From: Pagrus major
Lineage: Eukaryota > Chordata > Actinopteri > Spariformes > Sparidae
Direction of reading: 5' to 3'
Length of the DNA: 64,000 nucleotides
Assembly (NCBI RefSeq): GCF_040436345.1
Contig: NC_133221.1
Location: forward strand, 32,671,589-32,735,588
Under the pieces are notes generated by a model. That model was not told the origin of the DNA. It saw nothing but the letters and a program-made list of their open reading frames with translations, and made no database searches. How positions within the stretch are numbered: position 1 is the stretch's first letter; the number at the start of each line of letters is the position of its first letter. Made by a program: the position numbers and the translations under genes. Below are positions 1 to 11,282 of this stretch, piece after piece.

Positions 1-593
1 GAGTCAAGATCTTGAGTTTTTTGCCCCAGGGGGCATTCAGAGAACGTCAGGGGGCACTGGAAGCAAGGCTCTTGAAGGGGGGGCGTTTGCAAGTTTACAC
101 CAGAAATTCACGAGACGAGTGGAAACTTGAAACTACTTGCAAGAATGTGGTCTGCACCTTTTATAAAGCATTCCTGTTTACACCAGTATGCCAAGAAGAG
201 ACAGCGTATCGTTTCATAGTGTGGCCAGAGCCGTCACACGGCTGAACTTTGGTTTAAAATTAACTTAGTCATACATTGTTATGCTGACAAACTCAAATAC
301 TAGAAAATGCCACAGATACTCAAAGTTACATGTGACTGGGAATTACGGACCAAGACAAGGGATTACCAAAACAATATAAGTTTATTTATTTAACACAAGG
401 TATAAAAAAAAACAATCACTATGTCTGAAAGACATTAAACACGAAAACAACTGTAGAAGAGTGTGATAAGATTATGTAACATGTACTTTGATTAAAAATG
501 GTGGGAGAGTGCTGCAAGATGAGCGGCCATGGTCGCAGATAGCGGGGGAAACAATTATAATAGGATAGAGTACTCACCAGGCTTCCGTGCCCT

Positions 594-621
594 ACACACA
601 CACACACACACACACACACAC
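594..621. repeat. (CA)n microsatellite
   Basis: About 14 CA units, followed by a run of 10 A shortly downstream. Confidence 0.95.
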
Positions 622-1807
622 GGCAAGCCCAAAAAAAAAAGGAATAAAGTAAATCGTGAAGGGCATGCAAAAATAATCAAACACACGATTGGGGGGGTGT
701 GAAGCACAGGTAAGGGACTCTAATCACCAAACTCTTCCACCATCTGTGCGACCACGCTCACCGCCGGCCCGACAGCACTCAGACACAGGGAATATGCAAA
801 GAAAGAGATAAAAATGACTGTTACACGTCACTCAACTACAGTTACTCCTCTAAAACAAAACACACCACAACAGAAAGCAAAAGGGGACTAAACAAAATCA
901 CCTAATGTAATAAACAAACATACTAAAACGAAATAATGAAAGAAACCTAACAACAAAAAGGAAACAAATGAAATTAAAACTGCAAGCATGATGAACGGGC
1001 CCTCGCAGTCCACGCGCGTTGGGGCATGCTGCTGTCAGGGCTTGTTCATGCAACAACTTCCATTGAGGAATCAAAAGTGAAGGCAGTCAAGCTGTATGAT
1101 ATGAAAGAATTATGCATCAAAATGTCTAAAAACAACTAGACAATTGTTATACAATTTGTTGAGCTGTGTATTTACATTATCCCAAATGTTTCCAACAATG
1201 TTCAAATCAGAGAAATCCATACATTTATTCAAGCTGCTGGTGCATTTCATAAGGTCGCCACCACTACTTTTACGGTGAATTTATGGTGAATACGAATTTA
1301 CAGACTTCAAAACATGACCTCATCTGTGAACATTTGTGCCTGAGTCACATCAGATGGATTGTAATCAGCAGTAGTGGTTGTTTAATGGTTAATACATCAA
1401 CAATTAAGTGAATTTGATGGCAGGAACATTTGTGTTTATTTGTGTTCATCTGCCTCAAACAGCCAGCTTAGAATACACTAGCCTTAATTGTGTCTGTCTG
1501 TGTGGTTAAATTCAGGACAACTCTCAGTGATATCAGGAGCCTACTCCCTGGGGAGTCTGCCCCTCTCCACTCTGAAATGTTACCTTCATGAAGAATACAT
1601 TTCCCATCCAGCTCCAGGCAGCAGTCAACATTACAGAACATAAAAACCAAAAACGGACAGCTTTGCGGGTCACCTCCACAGTACATTAGTACTGTGGAGT
1701 ACATTGCTACACACCTTGTGTCTATTACAAATATGGGTGCAATTATCATGTGCAATTGTCCTCCTTGGTCATATCTAGAAGTGAAAAGCAAATAGTATAT
1801 ATAGTTT

Positions 1808-1848
1808 TATTATTATTAATATTATTATTATTATTATTATTATTATTG
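1808..1848. repeat. (ATT)n microsatellite
   Basis: Trinucleotide run with one interruption near its start. It directly precedes the retroelement tail at 1858. Confidence 0.9.
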
Positions 1849-1857
1849 TTGTCAGTA

Positions 1858-2150
1858 CTGCACTACAATGCAGTACTGAGTTCCCTCCCCAGACAGCTTA
1901 ACAACCATTCACACCTATTCTAGCAACCGCATGAAGGCCGGTTAAGTCAACGACTCACAAGTGGCCCTAACGACTCTGAAACTCAGAGCTCACACGTGTC
2001 CTTAACGACTCTGTAAGGACACTCCCACACAGAGTTTAAAAGCCTGCAGCTCCCCTCCAGTTAGTTAGAACTGAAGAAGCCTCTTGGATGAGAGGTGAAA
2101 CGTCTTCAAGAAACTGAAACAAGTCCAGTTGACTACGATACAGCACTAAT
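1858..2150. mobile_element. Fragment of a fish retroelement tail
   Basis: Contains CAGTTAGTTAGAACTGAAG followed by CCTCTTGGATGAGAGG and GAAACGTCTTCAAG, a segment familiar from many teleost genomes. The part GAGTTCCCTCCCCAGACAGC recurs at about 52391, with the following ACAACCATTCACACCT, showing that it is dispersed. The exact family was not identified. Confidence 0.6.
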
Positions 2151-2214
2151 TATTATTATTTATTATTTTACATGACTGTTTTGAGTGTGCAGACAAAAGT
2201 GTTGTCTGTCTTGA

Positions 2215-2955
2215 GGAATACACATCTTCAGTGACATCATATATCAGCAATATGTTGATGATGTGGTGATCACTAAGACAGTAAGATCATTCCCCAAGCA
2301 AAGGGCCTGAGAGGTAAATGGAGAGGTGTGGGCTCTATCCAGAGCCAAAAAAGCTGCCTTTCGGTCAAGTGACAAGGAAGCATACAATACCGCCAGATCA
2401 AGACATCTGGAGGCAAGCTGGCATCAAGGAAGCAAAGAGGAGACATTAGCAGACACTGGAAAGGGACCTCAACACCAACAGCAGTAAAGATATGTGGCAG
2501 GCAATTCAAAATATCACAGGCTACAAAAGCAGGACCGCGCCCATCATGTGTGAGGCCACACTGCTGGATGAGCTGAACACACTTTATTATTGCATTGATC
2601 TCCTCAACAAAGACTCAGCTGTAAAGTCTACTCCACCTCCAGAGGACCAGCCACTGTCAGTAACCACAGCGGATGTGAAAAAAAGTTCTGTGTGGCTTTG
2701 CCATCCTTCCTGCACCACTGACATAAGGGGACAGATCCACCATCATTCTACTGAACTGTGTGACTGTGAGACAGTCACACAAGTCACACAGTCAATGTGG
2801 TCAGCTTTTACAGAGGAGCAATAGAAAACATCCTGACTGGAAACGTCACAACCTGGCATGGACAAGACACAGCCCAGGACAGGAAGGCACTACAGCAGGT
2901 GATTAAAACCACCCAGAACATCACTGGTTCCATCTACAGAGCATCAGTAGCCCCA
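2215..2955 (+). pseudogene. Non-LTR retrotransposon ORF2 remnant
   Basis: In shifting frames the plus strand gives pieces typical of fish LINE ORF2: EEYTSSVTSYISN, RAKKAAFRSSDKEAY, DMWQAIQNITGYKSR, then near the C-terminus DRKALQQVIKTTQNITGS. Several stops and frameshifts break it, and the central reverse transcriptase motifs are absent. It is an old, internally deleted copy, ending where the following MITE begins. Confidence 0.75.
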
Positions 2956-2961
2956 TTCACA

Positions 2962-3936
2962 CTGCCCTTTCAGTGCAGGAATCATGCGCCGATTCTCCGC
3001 ATCAACGTCAGTGTTAAAGTTACAGATGCGGAGAGGGGGGACAGTTTTGCTGCGGCTCTGATCCGCCTCTGGAGATAGTATCAGAGCCGCAGCAGAGGTG
3101 AGCCGGCGTCTGTGTGAATGGATAAGCTGGAGGCGTGGATCAGGGGTGTGTCGGTCTGATGGTGTTCAGTCTGACAGCTAAACAGATCCTTCACTCAACA
3201 ACAAAAAAGACAAATTACCCACAAAGCAACTTTACGGGACCAAACAACAGTAATGTGGTAACCGGTAGTGTCTTTGGCAACTTATATGAGAAAAAAAAAT
3301 CTGCAGTTATACGTGGAGAAGCCTCTGTCATCCTGTCTGTCCTCCTGTCTGTCCTACTGACTCTTCGTCACATTTCTGCCCGAAAAATACCGTCTGTCCC
3401 TGGCAAAAAACTTTAACTCACCAAGTGTTTGTCTCCGTCCACTATAGTGTTGTCTTGAAAAAAATCACAGTGACGCCAGCCCTTCTGATCGAGACTTCAG
3501 TGAACTTTCCCCAAGAAAACAGCATCCCTCCCCGCAAGTGAGAGAGTCAGACAGCGTCCTGTTTACTGATGGTGATTATGTAATTATGTAATTTAGAGCG
3601 GAAAAATGTAACTTTGTCACTTTCCAGGATGTATGGTGGGTCAGGATCTCAATCACAACACATTATAACAGCATCCATATGATTATAAACAGTCAGCGGG
3701 TACATGTTTAAATTAACAGGTGGACACCGGGGGAAACACGTTGAAAAAACCACACAGATCTCAACGTCATGATCTGTATCATCACGCTTCTTTTGGATCT
3801 GCAGCGCCTGCTTGCTGTATGAATTGACACACTGGTGCAGCTTTACACTGGAGCTGCTTGGTTCTGTGTGAACAAACAAATGCAGAGAATTGGCGAGCCT
3901 TTGCTGCAGAGATAATGCGCTGTGTGAAAAGGGCTA
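2962..3936. mobile_element. Nonautonomous DNA element (MITE) with CTGCCCTTT/CTAGCCCTTTTCACAC ends
   Basis: The left end reads CTGCCCTTTCAGTGCAGG, and the right end on the opposite strand reads CTAGCCCTTTTCACACAGCG. A partial inverted copy lies at 50450-51055 and end fragments at about 52862-53040 and 56252-56511, so it is a family. No transposase is present. The superfamily was not assigned; target duplications are not clear. Confidence 0.7.
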
Positions 3937-3999
3937 GTGACATCAGTGAAGTGAGATGTCTGCACAGAGACCAAAGGATACTAAAAGACAACACCCTCC

Positions 4000-5619
4000 C
4001 AGGGGCGGGTCCAGAGAATTTTCTGGTGGGGGGCACAGTGGGTAACAACAATTAATCTGGGGGGGCCGCCCAAAAGTAACAAAAATGAAGGCTGCCTGAT
4101 TGCCCACTTCAATATTTATATTGTACAGTTACACACTGTTTATGTTTTCATCTTGCTTTTCTTGACCACATCAAATCTGCTGGGTGTACTCTTACCAAGT
4201 GGTTACACACAGAACACCAGGATGTTTGCTGTACAGAGTTAGTCAGAAGTTAGTGCTTCTAGCTCTGTACAGTGAACATAGCAGTGTTCTGTGTAGTAAT
4301 CAGTTTTAAGCACCACTTAAATTCTTACAATGTAACAACAATATCCTATAATAATAAAAAGAAATAAAATAAAAATGTAAAATAGAATTAAAAAAAATAG
4401 AATAAAAAGCTCAGTGTTCTGTGTAGTTATCAGTTTTAATAAGACTCAGCACAATCATCACAATGAAATTTAGAACAGTAACAACAATATCTTAACATCA
4501 GTAGTGCTCAGCTTTGTACAGTAAACATATGAGTGCAGTAATCAGTTGTAAGCACCACTTAAATTTTCACAATGAAACAACAATATCCTATACTCTTAAT
4601 CAGTAGTTATGCTGAGTCTGTGCAATAGAAATCTCAGTGTTCTGTGTAGTTAACAGTTTTATGAAGATTAAGCACCATCACCACAATGAAATTTAGAACA
4701 CTAACAGCAATATTTATACTTAACATCAGTAGTGCTCAGCTTTGTACAGTAAACATATGAGTTCACTTCAGTAATCAGTTTTAAGCAGAGTAGGTACCAC
4801 CTACCACTAACAATAAGAACATTAACCATGTTCTACACTCTAAATCAGCACTTAGTGCTTCTACCTTGGGGACCTTTCAGTGTAGCAAAAGTAGGATGAA
4901 CTGGGAGGTTCCTGTTGCTGCTGGAGCTGCTGCAGCTGTCATCTGATTCAGCATGGTCATCACCAGGGTCAGTCCTCTCCCTTTGTGCATCTGAAAGTAT
5001 TGATTGACACAGTCAACACTTCATTAATTCTATTTTTAATTGAACATACATGATTTAATTTTATTTTTAATAAAGCATACATGATTATTTTTTATAATAT
5101 ATAGCATGAATTGCAGATATTTAACAAATACACAATTTTAAGTGCATAGTGCGAGTTTTATACTGTGATTAAAAAGGAGGTATTTAAAAGGAGGTATTTA
5201 AATTCCTTCATTCACTGAATAACTGTAAAATTGTGCAGAACACCACATTACACATTTTAAAGCTTTTCCCTAATACCTGCATTTTCACCTGGAGGTCCAT
5301 GAGTGCTGGTCTGGCCCTGGAAATTTTAGTCTGTGTAAGCTGCCTGGCTGCACTCAGCTTGACTCCGACTCTCACACTCCTGCTGGTCACCTGCACTTTC
5401 CATGCTAAATTTCTTCTTAGTGAAGAAATTGGAGATGTCTCCCTGCCTCCATTTCATACTGTAGTCTACATTAAAAACGTGTCCACAAATACAATGAAAC
5501 GCAACATGTTATTTGCACTGTACCAACATCACACAATGATATGATACTCTGTTGTTGACTGCAATCAGATTGCAGGGGGGGCGGGTGCCCCCCGTGCCAC
5601 CATGGAAGCCCTGCCTCTG
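4000..5619 (-). mobile_element. hAT-type element, 1620 bp, perfect 8-bp target duplication
   Basis: Direct repeat CACCCTCC flanks it at 3992-3999 and 5620-5627. Ends are CAGGGGCGGGTCCAGAG on the left and, reversed, CAGAGGCAGGGCTTCC on the right, forming imperfect inverted repeats. On the minus strand 5290-5460 reads MKWRQGDISNFFTKKKF, like the N-terminus of fish hAT/ZMYM-type transposases, followed by one stop codon; 4860-4990 reads an acidic Ser-rich stretch in frame (DDHAESDDSCSSSSSN). It is therefore a deletion derivative holding the 5' transposase exons. The 8-bp duplication is the hAT hallmark. Confidence 0.88.
4200..4870. repeat. Degenerate internal duplications of the hAT element
   Basis: Sequences such as CAGTGTTCTGTGTAGTTA with CAGTTTTA, ACAATGAAATTTAGAACA, and CAGTAGTGCTCAGCTTTGTAC each occur two to four times at intervals of about 130-260 bp. 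This indicates past tandem duplication inside the element. Confidence 0.75.
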
Positions 5620-5627
5620 CACCCTCC

Positions 5628-6659
5628 CCATCTGTTCAACCTACTGCCAACTGACATAAGATACCAAACCATGTCTGTTATGCCAAAAAGTATATTGTGT
5701 CAACATGTTATAGTGTCTTCTGTCATTATGCTGCTTTGAACAGTCATGTAGAATAAAAGAGTGCCAGCAGACCTGGGACCAGCTGACCTACAGCCTCTTA
5801 ACATAACGTGCATGAATTTATAAAATAATAGATTAATTAAAGTAGAGGTGCGACACTGACACTTAAAGGACTGACCAGATTTTTCAACTCCTGATTATAC
5901 AGTTAAATAGCGCACATTTTTGAAATTCTAATATTATATATACATATACTGTATACATACATACAAAATATAGGCCTATTTTTTTAGAAAATAATTACAG
6001 AGGCCCGGACCTCGGTGAACTCATAACTGTCTATGGCCATGTATATGACATATCTGCTTGCTAAAGTTAGCTTGGTAGCTAGTTAGCCAGCTATAGTTTG
6101 TCAGTACAGTCAGTGTAATAATCTTAGCAGAGTGAAAGGTAAGCGTCAGCTTCTGTCTGCAGCTAAGCAGACAACCATGCGGTGGTTTGAGGCTGAGACC
6201 AGAGTTGAGTGTTTACTTAATGTTATATTGTTAGCTAGGTGGTGAGATGCAATACTGGAAAGTGTATAAACAACATGTCCATATTTTACTCTCCTCTGAC
6301 ATCTCACTCATGCTTTGTTAGTACAGTAGTAACATACAAGACTAAAAGGTAAGCTGTAAGCTTCAGAGCATCTTTCTGCAGCTCAGCAGAAGACATTGCA
6401 GTGATGTTTTGAGTCAGCTGAGCATTAATTTCACACTACGTTGGTAACCCAATTTGTGAGAGGCAATGCTGGAGAGTATTTGAGACGAACGGGAGAGAAA
6501 TGGTTAGGCTCACCTACGTATATAGGTCTGCACAGGAGATTGAATTGGAAAGGCACGGGTGTTTGTGTTAATGAGACCCAGGTGGTTTCATTAGATAGGC
6601 TCAGGTGGCAAATTAGCAAGGGAGAGTGGCGTGGTCTAGTTCCTGAACTTTAGTTATAA
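5628..6659. other. No gene recognised
   Basis: AT-rich unique-looking sequence. The region 6100-6420 holds two loosely similar segments (GTAAGC...CTTCTGTCTGCAGCT and GTAAGC...CTTTCTGCAGCTCAGCAG), suggesting an old duplication. Short open frames on both strands at 6431-6653 have no recognised similarity. Confidence 0.5.
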
Positions 6660-6880
6660 TAACTTCATTAGTGGTGGAATGTAACTAAGTACAGTTACCC
6701 AAGTAGGCTTCTTTACTTTAGCACAATTTACAGGTACTTGTATATTACTTGAGCATTTCAATGGAATTTTCTGCAACTTTTTCCACTCCACTGCACTTCA
6801 GAGGAAAATATTGTACTTTTTACTCCACTGCATTAATTATTTCACAGCTATAGCTACTAGTTACTTTTTAGATAAATATT
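6660..6880. mobile_element. Common teleost dispersed repeat (GTGGAATGTAACTAAGTAC type)
   Basis: GTGGAATGTAACTAAGTAC followed by TACTTGTATATTACTTGAG, CTCCACTGCACTTCAGAGG and TACTTTTTACTCCACTGCA matches a repeat abundant in spiny-rayed fish. It is diverged and ends are not defined. Confidence 0.65.
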
Positions 6881-6964
6881 TTTATGTACAATATATGATC
6901 AGTTAAAATTATGCAGCAAATTGAAATCCTGTGGTGGTCCTGTGCCTTTTTCCAAGTCCACAAA

Positions 6965-7440
6965 ATACATTTAGATGGGATGGATAAACTCCTGTGAACC
7001 TCCCCTCAACCCTGCAAGGCTAAAGTGCTGGTCCACTGTTCCACAGCCAAAACAGAATCTGCATTGCACCTCCTGGATTTGAGGTTTGATAATTGGACAG
7101 AACCTCCTATTCAGCGCCCTGCAATAAACTTTTCCCAAGGAGGCGGTGTGATACCCAGATAATTGGAGCACACCCTCCAGTCACCCTTTTTAAAAATGGC
7201 AACCACCACCCTGGTCTGAAAGTCCTTCTCCATGGCCCTCCCTAAAAACTACCCCACCCATGTCTTTACTTTGTCTACCACCAAATCTGCAGCCCCTCTG
7301 GCCGCCTGATACCTGTCTGCTGCTTCAGAAGACCCATGGGCTATAAAGTCAATCACTGCACAAACAATAGTTAAAATGGCATCCCAGAATATCTCAGGAC
7401 TATCTGGCTGGTGGCTTATGCCTCACTCAGTGTCTAACCC
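6965..7440 (-). pseudogene. Non-LTR reverse transcriptase remnant
   Basis: The minus strand reads, across frames, RVVVAIFKKGDWRVCSNY, GKVYCRALNRRFCPIIKPQIQE and CGTVDQHFSLAGL, corresponding to RT domain motifs 1-3 of a common fish LINE. It is frameshifted and lacks the YxDD box. A different LINE copy from that at 2215-2955. Confidence 0.75.
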
Positions 7441-8053
7441 TCATACTGGACCAGGGCCTGGATTATGCCTCAGAGAGCTGCATGCATAAATGAGTGTCAA
7501 GACTGCCCTAATTATAGTGATATGGAGCTAACCTATACTTACATCAACTCAGCTGACTCTCACACATACACTTACGGGCTGCCAACTGTGCCATAATTCA
7601 AGAATAGAAACTGTACTGGTTTTGTAGAATTTTCTTATGGGAAACCCAAAAAGGTCTTGAGAGGAGGATTTGAAGAGGACCAAGACATCACAACACATAC
7701 TTTGTAATTTGACCATATGCCCTCTAGACACTTAACAATTTGGAAACACAGAAGGACGAACCATGTTTTAGCACCTTGATGGGCACACATACACAAACAG
7801 ACATCTCATCTTAAATGGGTTCTCCAACAATTTAGAATATGAATACTCAGTTTAAATTGAACGCAGCAGAACCTGAATATCCTGACTTTTAGTCACAATA
7901 CAAGTCAATAACGTCCTTAAATAGACTTACCCTGCCTGAAAAATGCCCACATCTCTCAAAATATCAACCAAGTCTACAGCTACCTATGTGCCAGCAATTT
8001 GAGTTTGAGTTTGCTTTGAGTTTGAGTAAAAAAACAACAACTTCGTAACTGTT
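7441..8053. other. No gene recognised
   Basis: Unique-looking AT-rich DNA. Short open frames only; no repeat signature noticed. Confidence 0.5.
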
Positions 8054-8308
8054 GGTAAATGGTAAATGGTAAATGGACTTGCATTTCTATAGTGTTTTTC
8101 TAGTGTGTTGACCAATCAAGGCACTTTAAAACACTTGTCACATTCACCCATTCACACACTGATGGCAGAGGTTGCCATACAAGGTGCCGACCTACTCATC
8201 CGGAGCAATTTGGGGTTCTGTATCTTGCTCGAGGATACTTCAACAATTAAGCCAGCAACCTTCTGATTAATGGATGACCTGCTCTACCTCCTGAGTCATA
8301 GCCACCCC
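8054..8308 (-). mobile_element. tRNA-derived SINE copy, diverged
   Basis: On the plus strand it begins with three GGTAAAT tail units and ends at GCCACCCC; the body TTCACACACTGATGGCAGAGG matches the SINE at 37521-37772. The tRNA-like head with Pol III boxes lies at the high-coordinate end and is more damaged here (ATTAA in place of the box B core). Confidence 0.8.
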
Positions 8309-8999
8309 AAGTGGTACACACATAAAGCTTTTAATTACTTTCTGATATAACTGTACTGACGAGGTCCTAAACAAAGTCTAGTACTGGTTGCTAATACGGA
8401 GGATTTAGGTTTAGACGTGCGCCCAGTGCGTTCGAACATATCAAAACCGAGAGTTCTGTAAAGTTACAATTATCTCGCAGATTTATTTTCCATACAGCGG
8501 CAATAACGTTAACTCATAATACATGTAACAAAACAACAAACCGAATAGTTAACCACATCAAACCTCACAGGCACATAAGCGCAGTCGAAAAACTGTTTGC
8601 TTCCTAATTCAGCAACACCTGTGTTTTGGTTTCCCTAGGTTAAATGGCCTAATTGGGCTGACCCGAGGTCTGCTGAGCCACATAGCAAGTACAGCCCCCT
8701 GGTGGCATGGGGCACAATTACATGAAAATAAAGCAAAATGAATATGGCTCGTACAATAACCTCCAACCATTTAAAGATTTTTCAAAAAGTTTTTAATTTT
8801 GTATGAAGTACAACAAACTGATGTGTTTTGGTCTTTTATTATCTGTAACTTTATTAATAATCTATTTGATTATTAAAAAATATTTTAAAGTACTTATAGT
8901 TAAATAGTTTAATCTGTTTTTGCGCACGCAGTAACTCATTGTGGCGTGCGCTCATATGGCAAGCTTTTGTAACTTTTAATCGTTAGACTAGATATGTAC
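8309..8999. other. No gene recognised
   Basis: No coding or repeat signature stands out in this AT-rich stretch. Confidence 0.4.
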
Positions 9000-9600
9000 T
9001 GCAGATATCCGGAATTTATTTTTTCCTAATCGAAAAGAACGTATCAGATATCCACAATCACATTCTTCCTATCCACAATTGTCATTTTACATATTTGCAA
9101 CACCAGTCCTTCTAGAACAAATGATGTCACTTTTGCCATTCATGTCTATGGGGTTTCTCATTACAGATATCTACAATTCAGTTGCAGATATCTGCAATGT
9201 GAATTACGGATATCTGCATCTACATTATGTCTAGTTGTAATTTCAGTTTCAGATACCTTCAATTGATTTTTGCCTATCCATTATTCCTGTTTAAGTTATC
9301 TTTGATTTCCCTCAATTCAATATTTACATTGTCCTTTATAGATATCTTAAATGAGATTTTGACTAGTCAGAATGACGTTGTAGATATCTTGAACTAGAAT
9401 TACATGTGTGACTAGTCAAAAGGATGTTGTAGATATCTCAGACTAGAAATAGGAATAGTCATTATTTAATTGCAGATATCTATTATCAAGTTATAGATAT
9501 CTTGAATTTAATTTTGATCAGAGATATCTCAAATTGGAGATATCTTTAACTTTCATGCTGTCTAATCAAAATGTAATATCGATATTTTGAATTAGAGTTA
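9000..9600. repeat. GATATC-rich degenerate tandem repeat
   Basis: The palindrome GATATC (often AGATATCT) occurs more than ten times at intervals of about 20-60 bases, with linkers such as GACTAGTCA, AATGACGTTGTAGATATC and TTGCAGATATCTGC. The same pattern resumes at 10330-10450. The family is a familiar fish repeat but its class was not identified. Confidence 0.75.
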
Positions 9601-10330
9601 GAGAGGGAGGCAGGAATGGCAGTGTTGCCAGATTGTTGGGCTGGTTTTGGAATGCATTGTGCGAGGTGAAATGGGCTCGGTGGGGTGGACAGGATTTGGG
9701 CTGGTTAACCATGAATTGGGATAGTATTAATTAATTAATTATGAAAGTACAGCCAGTCACTCAGCACACCTTTTATATGACATGATTTTTATTTATTCTG
9801 TTGCGAGGAAATATGAGTTACCATCATTACCACCACCTAACCTTACCTAAAACACACTAGCTGGAGTGATTTTGCAAATCTGTATTTTTATAATAACAGA
9901 AACTGCTCTGGTTGCAACATTACAACATTAATTATATTGCTTTTTGATATCATGGCATGTCATGGGTTTGTCTGTAGCCTACTTGATGAGGATTCACAAT
10001 ACTATTGCTATTGTTTATAAATTAATTCGAGTTGTTTACTATTGAAAATATTAGGGTTTTTTTAAATTAATTTGGGCGGATTTTGAGCAATTATTGGGCC
10101 TTGAAAACACCAAACCAATCTGGCAACCCTGGGGGCTGGCCTGCTTAACAGTCTATGGTACTATGAATGGTACTATGGCAAGCCGTTTCGCTGTGATGTC
10201 AGAGCACACTGAGCACGAAGTTGGGCTAACGCTGCAGCCTGTGTATCACAGGAGACAAAACATTTACAATATGACGTAAATTTCTAACACAACTCTCCAG
10301 TAAACAAAGATCTTGTTCGACACAAATTCC
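9601..10330. other. Sequence interrupting the GATATC repeat
   Basis: About 0.7 kb without GATATC units divides the two blocks, suggesting an insertion. It contains TTAATTAATTAATTA near 9728 and no open frame of note. No terminal repeats or target duplication were found. Confidence 0.4.
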
Positions 10331-10450
10331 TTGATTTGATATCTCTAACTGTTGTTTTGACATGTCAAAATGAAGTCATAGATATCTTGAATAAAAATTT
10401 TGACAAGCCACAATGTTTTGGCGACTCGAAATGACATCGCTAATATACAG
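10331..10450. repeat. GATATC repeat, second block
   Basis: Units GATATCTCTAACTG, CATGTCAAAATGAAGTCATA and GATATCTTGAATAAAA continue the pattern of 9000-9600. Confidence 0.65.
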
Positions 10451-10600
10451 GTGGAGCTAAAAAAATTAGAATATCGTGCAAAAGTTCATTTATTTCAGTA
10501 ATTCAACTTAAAAGGTGAAACTAATATATTATATAGACTCAATACATGCAAAGCGAGGTATTTCAAGCCTTTATTTGTTATAATTTTGATTATAATTCTG
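10451..10600. mobile_element. Fragment of a dispersed vertebrate repeat
   Basis: GGTGGAGCTAAAAAAATTAGAATATCG, read with AAAGTTCATTTATTTCAG and GTGAAACTAATATATTATATAG, matches a repeat type seen in several fish genomes. Only about 150 bp remain and the class is not certain. Confidence 0.5.
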
Positions 10601-11282
10601 TCCTTGAAGGATGCAGCCCCTGAATTGGGACACAGGGCAGCCCCAGCCTATATCTGGCGGATGCCGGAGCACAACGCAGCAATTCAGCCGAATTCAGCAC
10701 AGAGCAGACAGGAAGTCAGACACGAAACAACAACATGACATCCGGTTAATTTTCCAAATAAAACACTCCGTGTTGATGCCAGCACAAAAACCTGAGGAGA
10801 CAAATACACGCACTTGTTCTAATCCTTCGGTTGGAAACAATTATTGTTGTGTTTATAACACATAAGTATAGCTGCGGTAGCGCATCATTCTTTAATTATC
10901 GCGGGAACTCCTCGTCCTGCCGGACGACGGAGTACAGATCAAAGCCGTACTGGAGCCGTTCTGCAACGCACATGCATCCAGTAGAATTCCCGGGTTTGTC
11001 CCGCCCACCGAGGATTCCGGGACCACGGGAGACTCGAGGAACCACGGGAGTAGATAGGACCGAGGAAATCTGTTTTAAGACAAATGAGACGTCCTTTCCG
11101 TCAGCTGCAGCCGTCATCAGAAACGGACGTCGCTGCACGTGATGCTACAGAGGATCAGCGCTGGATCAGCTGTCAGTTGGCTTTAACAGCTGTAGAGACG
11201 TTAGATGAATTTATGCCAAAAAAGATATTCTCTATAATTCTTTAAATTATAACAGAACTAAAAATTGTCGAGAGATTTAAAT
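10601..11282. other. No gene recognised; GC-richer block left of the transposon
   Basis: Higher in GC than its surroundings, with open frames on both strands (10831-11142 and 10896-11138) that have no recognised similarity. A repeat is suspected from the segment around 10740-10800 but not proven. Confidence 0.4.

Larger units (their letters stand above)
1..2214. other. No gene recognised; microsatellites and a retroelement tail
   Basis: Open frames here are short and unlike known proteins. The stretch contains a CA microsatellite (about 594-621), an ATT microsatellite (about 1808-1848) and the retroelement tail annotated separately. Nothing else with structure was seen. Confidence 0.6.

Noticed and set aside
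10896-11142. Overlapping open frames on both strands as genes
   Set aside because: Caused by local GC richness; no recognised similarity or splice continuation.
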